From Aradus depressus (taxonomy: Eukaryota; Arthropoda; Insecta; Hemiptera; Aradidae), in assembly GCA_963662175.1 (NCBI GenBank), contig OY759218.1, forward strand, positions 51,777,427 through 51,841,426: 64,000 nt of DNA, written 5' to 3'. This document shows positions 60,001-64,000 of the stretch, one piece after another. The position numbers and the translations under genes are program-made. Positions within the stretch are counted from its first letter, which is position 1. Each line of letters starts with the position of its first letter. The notes under the pieces were generated by a model. It saw only the letters and a list, made by a program, of their open reading frames with translations, was not told the origin of the DNA and searched no databases.

Positions 60001-60807
60001 TGTTTGGCCTTCGTTGTTGGTTATTGCAGTGCATTTGGGTGAACCAGAGTCATGCATCTGCCCCACTTATGTCTTCTGTTGGCTACGAATTCACTCCAAA
60101 ATCCTGAGAAATCATATTCAACAATTTAACTATTTATTTTAATTTTCAGAATGAAAGAAATTGGAGTTTCTCCCGAGGATAAAGTTATATGTTTTGGTCA
60201 ATTGTTGGGCATGTGTGATTACATTACTTTTCCCTTGGGTAAGTTTAACTTCTTTTTTTTTTCTATCGATTTACTTATTTTTAATCAATACTATCCCAAT
60301 GTATTATTGGGCTGTAAAATATAAAATGTATTCGTTGTGAAAACTTGGTATTGTGATTTTACAAAAAGGCCATGTTTTTAAAAATGTGAAAAACATCATA
60401 AATAACCTCATTATATTTCCAATGATGAATCCTTCAAGTATATCATGTGGCCCTCTAATAGCGGCTGCAGGAGAAGCGTACTTTTTGTTTTCTTCCATTC
60501 AGCTATTATTCCCCTATTTGAAAATTCCCAACATTTCAAAATCACCTCACATGTGTATGTTGAAAATTAATTTGATAATAAAAATTGACTACTCTTTTCA
60601 GGTCAAGCAGGTTATTCGGCTTACAAATATATTCCATATGGGCCAGTTAATGAAGTGTTGCCTTATCTCTCACGGCGAGCTCAAGAAAATAAAGGAATCC
60701 TAAAGAAAATTCGAAAAGAGAAGAGACTACTTATGGCGGAACTTCGTAGAAGAGCTCTGAAAGGACAGTTGTTCTATACACCGAAGGGAGAGTATACGCC
60801 TGTATAA
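35741..60807 (+). CDS. slgA: Proline dehydrogenase, mitochondrial (full gene, 13 coding exons)
   Basis: Catalyses FAD-dependent oxidation of L-proline to pyrroline-5-carboxylate at the inner mitochondrial membrane, the first step of proline catabolism. Coding exons: 35741-36049, 37456-37664, 39367-39410, 43974-43988, 46551-46709, 48403-48467, 48853-49028, 52061-52235, 55281-55391, 55893-56024, 59146-59342, 60150-60238, 60602-60807. All introns are GT..AG and the 1887 coding bases keep frame to give 628 residues, close to other animal PRODH proteins. The N-terminus ([19 protein letters not shown]) is basic and serine-rich, as in a mitochondrial presequence. The PRODH barrel motifs are intact: [49 protein letters not shown] and YLSRRAQEN, whose arginine pair binds the substrate carboxylate in the family. 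The gene looks functional. Introns are full of transposons. Fly orthologue: sluggish-A. Confidence 0.97.
36683..36882. repeat. Near-perfect inverted repeat, 87-bp arms
   Basis: Left arm 36683-36769 and right arm 36796-36882 pair with no mismatch that I can see, around a 26-base loop. Both arms contain CGAACTACTCACTC and GCTTGGGGTTAGG or their complements. Non-coding, in PRODH intron 1. Probably a foldback MITE or a recent inverted duplication; a T/A run continues past both ends. Confidence 0.85.
37456..37664 (+). CDS. slgA: PRODH coding exon 2
   Basis: Residues 104-173, with [26 protein letters not shown] and [14 protein letters not shown], all typical of animal PRODH. The last codon is split GA/A. 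Acceptor TTTCCAG, donor GTAAGT. Confidence 0.96.
37969..38235. repeat. 33-bp minisatellite, about 7-8 degenerate copies
   Basis: Units such as GCTGGGCACCACAGCTAG + AACGTACTTAGGAAC repeat at 33-bp spacing and fall into alternating types (GCTGGGCAC.. and GGCG.ACAC..), so there is a higher-order pattern. Because 33 is divisible by three, a minus-strand frame stays open across it and shows 11-residue repeats; in an intron this is most simply explained by the period. Confidence 0.8.
38684..38929. mobile_element. Foldback element, family B, full palindrome with two hammerhead-like cores
   Basis: Arms start with ATAAAACAAACTTATTTTGA and its complement and pair over about 100 bp. Each arm has a core pointing toward its own end: minus strand 38757-38788, plus strand 38836-38864 (CTGACGA, extra T, GG..CC stem II, GAAA, ACCGGT, A). 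The centre repeats TATACCATCGTCAGGTCTAG an extra time. PRODH intron 2. Confidence 0.8.
39367..39410 (+). CDS. slgA: PRODH coding exon 3 (44 nt linker exon)
   Basis: Residues 173-188 ([14 protein letters not shown]). Too short for ORF detection; placed by frame and splice sites (TTTTCAG, GTAATT). It must be included to keep frame between exons 2 and 5. Confidence 0.85.
39681..41171 (+). mobile_element. Tc1-like transposon, nearly intact
   Basis: Perfect 27-bp terminal inverted repeats beginning CACTGATGGACAAAATTACC, flanked by TA on both sides (39679-39680, 41172-41173). One transposase gene fills the centre on the plus strand. The perfect ends suggest recent insertion. Located in PRODH intron 3, same orientation as the host gene. 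Confidence 0.93.
39962..40979 (+). pseudogene. Tc1-like transposase with one frameshift
   Basis: Cut-and-paste transposase. The N-terminus has two helix-turn-helix motifs ([20 protein letters not shown] and the following [10 protein letters not shown] linker). The catalytic triad is DD34E: Asp150 (LFTDEV), Asp241 (MHDNAKPH) and Glu276 ([11 protein letters not shown]). Near 40855, after about 298 codons, the frame shifts by one base; the typical C-terminal sequence ([14 protein letters not shown], ending GGNTRY at a TGA at 40977-40979) continues in the next frame. No other damage is visible. As read, the open frame runs to 41026 with an altered tail. The shift lies after the catalytic residues, so some activity cannot be excluded. 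Confidence 0.9.
41385..41830. repeat. Repeat family R array
   Basis: Units with GTCGATACATTAATTACATC (41440) and ATCGATACATTCATTCTATC (41580) about 139 bp apart. Also GAGCCCCACCTCTGATCCCC and TCGATTTGGTTGAAACTCAA. PRODH intron 3. Confidence 0.65.
42558..43836. mobile_element. DNA transposon with about 430-bp terminal inverted repeats
   Basis: The ends read TGGGGTGGTCCTTAAATATG and, inverted, TAGGGTGGTCCTTAAATATG. The arms, about 42558-42985 and 43425-43836, are inverted copies with roughly 93-95 percent identity by eye, including GTTGACAGCTGTCAAAACGC. The 440-bp centre is AT-rich without an open frame. The flanks ATATATAT / ATATATAA could be a 7-8 bp target duplication, but they lie in (TA)n. 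Superfamily uncertain. PRODH intron 3, ending 137 bp before the microexon. Confidence 0.85.
43974..43988 (+). CDS. slgA: PRODH coding exon 4 (15-nt microexon)
   Basis: CTAGCAAACAGGAAG between CATACAG and GTAAGG adds five residues (ASKQE) in frame. Its length is a multiple of three, so it can be skipped without a frameshift; likely optional. It lies directly right of the long-TIR element. Confidence 0.65.
43989..46550. other. PRODH intron 4
   Basis: Holds a 44-bp tandem duplication (44977-45064, TTTAGTAATTATTATTAATA unit), a 44-base T run (46274-46317) and several AAGTTAGTATAA-like repeats near 44170. No gene recognised. Confidence 0.4.
46274..46317. repeat. Poly-T tract (44)
   Basis: Uninterrupted T run, the longest homopolymer in the window. 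Could be the poly-A tail of an inserted retroelement in reverse orientation, but no body is recognisable beside it. Confidence 0.95.
46551..46709 (+). CDS. slgA: PRODH coding exon 5
   Basis: Residues 193-246, with [20 protein letters not shown] and [10 protein letters not shown]. Acceptor TCTTTAG, donor GTAAAA. A 44-base T run lies 230 bp upstream. Confidence 0.95.
47469..47562 (-). mobile_element. Tigger/pogo-like terminal fragment
   Basis: On the minus strand ACTGTAAACCTTGATTATCC, then GGGGCGAACGACTTTACGG and TTTTCCGGATAATC: pogo-like end structure with ATCCG repeats. PRODH intron 5. Confidence 0.4.
48403..48467 (+). CDS. slgA: PRODH coding exon 6
   Basis: Residues 246-267, [20 protein letters not shown], the first strand of the catalytic barrel. 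Acceptor TTTTCAG, donor GTAAAT. Confidence 0.95.
48853..49028 (+). CDS. slgA: PRODH coding exon 7
   Basis: Residues 268-326: [20 protein letters not shown], then a charged helical insert ([20 protein letters not shown]). Acceptor TTTTCAG, donor GTAAGT. Confidence 0.93.
49232..49313 (-). repeat. tRNA-like sequence (probable SINE head)
   Basis: On the minus strand a complete T-arm, GCGGG TTCGAAC CCCGC, is preceded by an anticodon-arm-like GTAGGGCTTTAATCGC and a D-arm-like GCGAGCTAGAGCG. The A box is imperfect and acceptor ends do not pair, so not called as a tRNA gene. PRODH intron 7. Confidence 0.4.
49969..50146 (+). pseudogene. Harbinger transposase N-terminal remnant with poly-Tyr repeat
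   Basis: ATG in a good context (CACCATG) begins [15 protein letters not shown], then 14 tyrosines from a (TAT)n run, then [17 protein letters not shown]. An acidic/serine start followed by basic RRLWxHPY is usual near the N-terminus of HARBI1-type nucleases. After about 50146 the frame enters AT-rich non-coding DNA; the DDE nuclease domain is absent. Confidence 0.6.
50213..50600. mobile_element. Foldback element, family D, with hammerhead-like core
   Basis: The arms are CACAGGATGTCAAATATAAG through TGACCTCTCACAGAT and their inverted copy. The minus-strand core at 50272-50303 is the best in the window: CTGATGA, one extra T, stem II GAGG with CCTC and a GAAA loop, then GAAA, the 8-base palindrome AGCCGGCT and A. 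The centre is a perfect 46-bp hairpin. It is nested within the Harbinger-like element and so younger. Confidence 0.75.
50392..50499. repeat. Perfect 46-bp hairpin
   Basis: Arms 50392-50437 and 50454-50499 are exact inverted copies (contain CATGGATGGGGACAGACGAG) around a 16-base loop. GC-richer than the surroundings. Part of the family D element. Confidence 0.9.
50641..50705 (+). repeat. Second hammerhead-like relic (family C type)
   Basis: CTGAGGA (50659-50665), extra A, stem GGGG..TTCC, GAAA (50684-50687). Resembles the core at 9378-9410 but the palindrome after GAAA is eroded. Between the family D element and the right end of the Harbinger-like element. Confidence 0.35.
52061..52235 (+). 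CDS. slgA: PRODH coding exon 8
   Basis: Residues 326-384: [20 protein letters not shown] and [20 protein letters not shown]. Acceptor TTGTAG, donor GTTAGT. Confidence 0.95.
52412..52730 (-). mobile_element. tRNA-derived SINE, full-length copy
   Basis: On the minus strand: head with TGAGGTAGCGTGCTTG and B box GGTTCGGAACA, body CGTTAAGCGATGGTCCCGAG and GGTACTCGTTAAATACCCCT, tail CATGTCCACCAGAGCGATGA to GCCCGGGCATGGGTCA. Best guide to the family's length (about 320 bp). PRODH intron 8. Confidence 0.75.
53380..54036. other. PRODH intron 8, middle part
   Basis: GGGTTCCGTAGGTCGAAGCA..ACGAAACCCTATTA near 53448 and ACGAAACCCTACTGC near 53988 look like eroded repeat ends (this GGGTTCCGTA phrase is common in insect repeats). 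No gene. Confidence 0.3.
54037..54362. mobile_element. Foldback element bounded by C34 and G22 tracts
   Basis: Left arm: CTAG, 34 C (54047-54080), then ATCGCAAAATGTAACCGGAC, TTAGTGCTAATTTGTT, TTGTTGCTCCAACC and GCAGGAATT. The right arm is the inverted copy, ending in 22 G (54338-54359) and CTAG. A further 23-G run lies in the centre (54189-54211). Non-coding. PRODH intron 8. Confidence 0.8.
55281..55391 (+). CDS. slgA: PRODH coding exon 9
   Basis: Residues 385-421: [20 protein letters not shown] and ISRITLEM. The Asp of IDAEQ is a conserved active-site residue of the family. Acceptor ATTTCAG, donor GTTAGT. Confidence 0.96.
55893..56024 (+). CDS. slgA: PRODH coding exon 10
   Basis: Residues 422-465: [20 protein letters not shown] and [12 protein letters not shown], barrel strands that contact FAD in the family. 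Acceptor ATTTCAG, donor GTAACT. Confidence 0.96.
56225..56654. other. PRODH intron 10, left part
   Basis: No gene or recognised repeat. The phrase CACCGGGTGTTCGGACAC at 56245 looks like the end of an unknown element. Confidence 0.25.
56655..56815. repeat. Repeat family R unit
   Basis: GGTGATTCACCGACGACTTT, GTAAAATCGGCTGAAGGGGA, AACTGCCGATATTATGAATG; interrupted at about 56815 by the LINE remnant, after which related sequence resumes at 58440. The LINE therefore probably inserted into this unit. Confidence 0.6.
56816..58440 (-). pseudogene. Non-LTR retrotransposon (RTE-like LINE) with an internal deletion
   Basis: On the minus strand from 58440: a 5' region without clear coding, then an endonuclease start (about 57985-57870: TWNV-like, then [20 protein letters not shown]), then a jump directly into reverse transcriptase (57815: [36 protein letters not shown]; the catalytic box YADDVDII). 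Beyond a 16-17 base T run at 57420 the frame shifts. Later parts include [32 protein letters not shown] and [20 protein letters not shown]. Most of the endonuclease and the first reverse transcriptase blocks are missing, and there are several frameshifts, so it is dead. Clade assignment is by resemblance only. PRODH intron 10. Confidence 0.75.
58440..58560. repeat. Repeat family R end
   Basis: ATTGATTTTTAGCTTAAACG, GTTGATTAATTCGTTCTGGA and GAAGTACATTGCCGGTGATT are the terminal phrases of the family. Confidence 0.55.
59146..59342 (+). CDS. slgA: PRODH coding exon 11
   Basis: Residues 466-531: [20 protein letters not shown] and [17 protein letters not shown]. Acceptor TTCCTAG after a long T run, donor GTAAGC. 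Confidence 0.96.
60150..60238 (+). CDS. slgA: PRODH coding exon 12
   Basis: Residues 531-561: [20 protein letters not shown] and [10 protein letters not shown]. Acceptor TTTTCAG, donor GTAAGT. Confidence 0.96.
60602..60807 (+). CDS. slgA: PRODH coding exon 13 (terminal)
   Basis: Residues 561-628 and TAA. Contains [26 protein letters not shown] and a basic C-terminus. The Tyr and the Arg pair are substrate-binding in the family. Acceptor CTTTTCAG. Confidence 0.97.
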
Positions 60808-63600
60808 AAATTTTAAATATATATGATTCAGTGTTTTGAAATATTGAATCTACAAATTGTTGACATTAAAATAACTTAGATGTAATATAGAATAGGTTTC
60901 GTCAAGAATCTCAGTATTTATTTAAAAATCGTGATACGTTTTTACTTTCACTATTGTTATTTTATTTGTACATATATTACATACACATGAACAACCCCCT
61001 TTGGTATACCTTACACATTAATTTTCTTGGAAAAGGCATCAAAGCAATATCAAGTGAAATTTGTACAATTATCACTCTTGAGTTAGACAGAGAATGGTAC
61101 TTGGAACGAAATTAAGTATGTGAAAAGGGTATTTTACAAGAAGTATTTTGGCGTTTAGAAAATTAACAGTTATGTATATATATTTACAAAATTATGTTTA
61201 GTCGCCATTTTAAAACCTTCAATTTAATCGTTTTTGGATTCCGCAATTGGAAAAACGTTGAAAAATTATATTTCTTCAGCCCAGTTCTATATATCTGAAA
61301 TACCCAGAACGAAACTAGGGTGTTCTATAAAAAGTATTGCATGCATTGTTAAATATATTATTTCTGTAATAAACAATTGTGAGATATGACAAGGAGTTAT
61401 ATAAGGACATTCTCAGGTTCATTAAGAAAACTGGGAGACTGAGCACTCTATGAAGAACTTGGTTCAGGTAGTATGAACATACAGGTAATGAAATAAGGGG
61501 GAAGCCTAATATTCCAGGGAAGGGATAAAAGCACTGGATGCTTAGGTCCCAGTGGTGAGGTGTGCTAATAATGATTTTCAGACTTTTGATTTAGTTTGTA
61601 TTTTTTAGTCGGGCTTCTGTCTTCTCCCTAAAATTATTTATACGGCTTACAAATGTGTACCTGAAATCCACTGTCGGCTTCAAGAAATTAATTGTAAATT
61701 GGTACAAATTTCACCATGTATTTTTTTTCTGCGGTTTCTAAGAACCGTACTGTATAATATGTAATGCACGTGTTATATTGCACGGGTAAAAAGTAAATAC
61801 TCCAGAAATTACGAATAATAACTAGTGATTTTCGGAATTATAGTCTAATCATCTCGCGAACCTGAAAAAATGTCGAAAGTTTCTATTTTTTGTTTAATAT
61901 TTTCAAATATATATACAGTTATTAAGAATATATCTTTTTGCCAAAAGGGTCGTCTTAGCCTCAGAATAGATACTACGATAACTAACAGTAAAATTAATAA
62001 AACTTGGAGACTAGCGCGTAATTATGCATAATAGGTGGTTACTGTTCGTAGAATCTGTATACCGTATTTACTGTAATTATGCACTTATTCTGTGTATATG
62101 TTTCGTAATGAGTTTTTTTGTTGTTTAATTTGTACTTATACATATTTATTAGTAGAAAAATGTATATGTCTAAACTTTGTACATTAATTTTTCTTTTTTT
62201 AAAGAATTCCAAATTTAAAACTACTTTATTTTTCTCTTTATGTTTAGAGTAGTAGTTCTCTTTATGTTCCCTCTACATATGTTGTGATAAATTGTCCAGT
62301 CCACGCATGAGATCAACGTTTGTAATTGTTCAGAATTAAATGAATATGTTTATAATTTATTGATAATTATTTTTTTTATTTTTAGTTAAGCTTTTTGCAA
62401 TTTCCAGGGTTTTAATTTAATATTTTTGTAAATATAACTAATAAATGCTATTGTGCAAACGTTTTCAGACCGTCTCCATAAATTGTAATTACGATCTTCA
62501 CTTTATTTTATTACTATTATAGACTGAAGGAATAATGATGCAATTCTCAAATTATTTTACAATCAGGTGATCCTAAATTTTGGAGGATGGTGTATATGTT
62601 TACATGTATATGTAATACATGTTGTTCATTAGTTATTTTCCCCCAAAAATAAAGTCATTCTTATTTTCATTTTTTATTTATTTTACATTTTACAATCCCA
62701 ATTAACATTTTTAAATTCAATTTCTTAGTTAATCAATTAAGGTAATTATTTGTCTATTTTTAATTATTGTTTTTCTATTCGCGAAAGTATTATTAATAAT
62801 TAAGGAAGCTGCATGTATTGTTTATTAAATACTGTTTTTTTTATTTACATTTCACCGCTACTTAGGTAAATTAAATGGCCTGTTACTTAAATCAAAATTA
62901 TAAGATAGTATTTTTAGTATATATTTAAAAAAAATAAAAGTTAATGTTCCAATTAGGTTTTTATTTATTTCTGTCTGTAAATGTCATACTCCTTTAGTGA
63001 AAAGTGTATTTTCTGAATCTGATAATTAACTATCATCGTAAGTTCGTTTATTCTGAGAAGGCTGACAAGCAAGATGTGCTCCTCCTTGAAACGAACTGGT
63101 AATTGTTAGAAGGATAAAGCTATTTATTTTGTACTTACATCCTCCTTTAATGAAATATAACAAAATGCTTTACCTACGTTGACTCATGATTTTGAATTTA
63201 ATAATTAAATGTAATATGTTTATTATCCCATCCCTATGTCTGCATGAAAAAATCTTTTGTTATTCAATTTTATGTTTTTAATATTATACAACATGAATTT
63301 AAATGTGTGGAGTCAACTCAGTCTATTTGTTTGCTCCTTTCTTTCTATGAATCTACCGTGAAAGAACGGCCAGCGTCCTTTTTTATAATTTTATGAAACT
63401 GAAATAATCGTTGAAGTGAAAAGTATACTTCGGTCTATGTCGATATACTGGAAAAATCCGGGCATGTAGCAGTGCGTTATTACGTTAGAAGATTTTCATG
63501 TTATGTATTCACTTTTTTTTTAATCTCTTTTTTACTCTTGGCAAGTCATATTGGCTAGATACAAATACGAGAAATGCTTAACTCAGCATTTACTAATTAA
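60808..63600 (+). other. PRODH 3' UTR and downstream DNA
   Basis: AT-rich, free of recognisable transposons, with a Pumilio-type TGTAAATA at 62428-62435 and candidate polyadenylation signals at 61368 and 62648. No coding region is supported to 63600. Confidence 0.4.
61368..61373 (+). terminator. Candidate polyadenylation signal of PRODH
   Basis: AATAAA 561 bp after the stop codon. Another AATAAA is at 62648-62653, followed by TTCTTATTTTC-rich DNA. Either could end the message. Confidence 0.35.
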
Positions 63601-63642
63601 CATTATTATTGCTCTTTATTGTTTCGGGTGCACTTTGCTTTT

Positions 63643-63999
63643 GTGCAACATCACCCATCTATGTTTGTAGGAGCTCGGGATCTGATTAGTGCTTGAGTGA
63701 GGCTATGGCGCGCCGGGGGCGACCACCGGTTGATCAACGTGTGACGATCGGTGGTCGCCCCAGCCCGTCACCGCTTTTTTCTGCTCCCACCAGGAGCCGA
63801 CAAACCGGCTGAACACTAATAAACAGAAGAGGCGTAATAATTTGTAATTATTACTAATAATAAATAAATAAATTGATAAATATATTGACTGAATTTACTA
63901 ATGATTTAAAAGGAGTTTACGGATTAATATAATATTAATAATTCGGGAAACACAATAGACGTAAGACATGTAATTAGAAGTGGGACGGTGCAACATCAC
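63643..63999. mobile_element. Possible small element with GC-rich hairpin
   Basis: A 13-bp perfect stem GGGGCGACCACCG (63716-63728) with CGGTGGTCGCCCC (63749-63761) encloses 20 bases. It is surrounded by GC-rich DNA and weak inverted ends ATTAGTG / CACTAAT (63685, 63814). The 12-bp phrase GTGCAACATCAC occurs at both 63643-63654 and 63988-63999 and could be a long target duplication or terminal direct repeat. The window ends here, so the element may be longer. Confidence 0.4.
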
Positions 64000-64000
64000 T

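Overview
This window is AT-rich animal nuclear DNA, almost certainly from an arthropod and most likely an insect. Introns with GT..AG borders, a 14-3-3 epsilon and a proline dehydrogenase of insect type, a dense load of Tc1/pogo/hAT/piggyBac/Harbinger remnants, tRNA-derived SINEs and many homopolymer and minisatellite tracts all point that way. I cannot name the species.

Two conserved genes sit head to head. On the minus strand is 14-3-3 epsilon (six coding exons, 34895 down to 23216, 256 residues). On the plus strand is mitochondrial proline dehydrogenase, the orthologue of fly sluggish-A (13 coding exons, 35741 to 60807, 628 residues). I built both models by eye from splice sites, and every exon junction keeps frame. 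The start codons are 845 bp apart, so 34896-35740 must hold both promoters. One gene makes a phosphoserine-binding adaptor and the other the first enzyme of proline breakdown; nothing links them functionally beyond the shared promoter region.

Region by region: 1-14.2 kb is gene-poor and repeat-rich (foldback elements, hAT and pogo-type transposons, 34-, 75- and 55-bp minisatellites, a SINE, a 700-bp element with terminal inverted repeats, and an unrecognised open frame at 10.1-10.7 kb). At 14.3-14.5 kb there is a possible first coding exon of an unidentified minus-strand gene with a TATA-like box. From 14.9 to 23.2 kb lies AT-rich DNA with few genes or repeats, part of which may be 3' UTR of 14-3-3 epsilon. 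From 23.2 to 60.8 kb are the two genes, whose introns hold a nearly intact Tc1 transposon, a piggyBac remnant, a Harbinger-type element with a younger element nested in it, a 1.3-kb element with very long terminal inverted repeats, an internally deleted LINE, and several large hairpins. From 60.8 to 64 kb is downstream DNA ending in a GC-rich hairpin.

The most interesting signal is a set of small foldback elements that each carry a hammerhead-ribozyme-like core (CUGANGA, one extra A or U, a stem II hairpin, GAAA, a short palindrome ending in UH, and in most copies a few complementary bases for stem I). Four sequence-distinct versions occur in this one window. The second is a decayed partial duplicate of 14-3-3 epsilon exon 2, with its splice donor and flanking intron, lying just downstream of the real exon.
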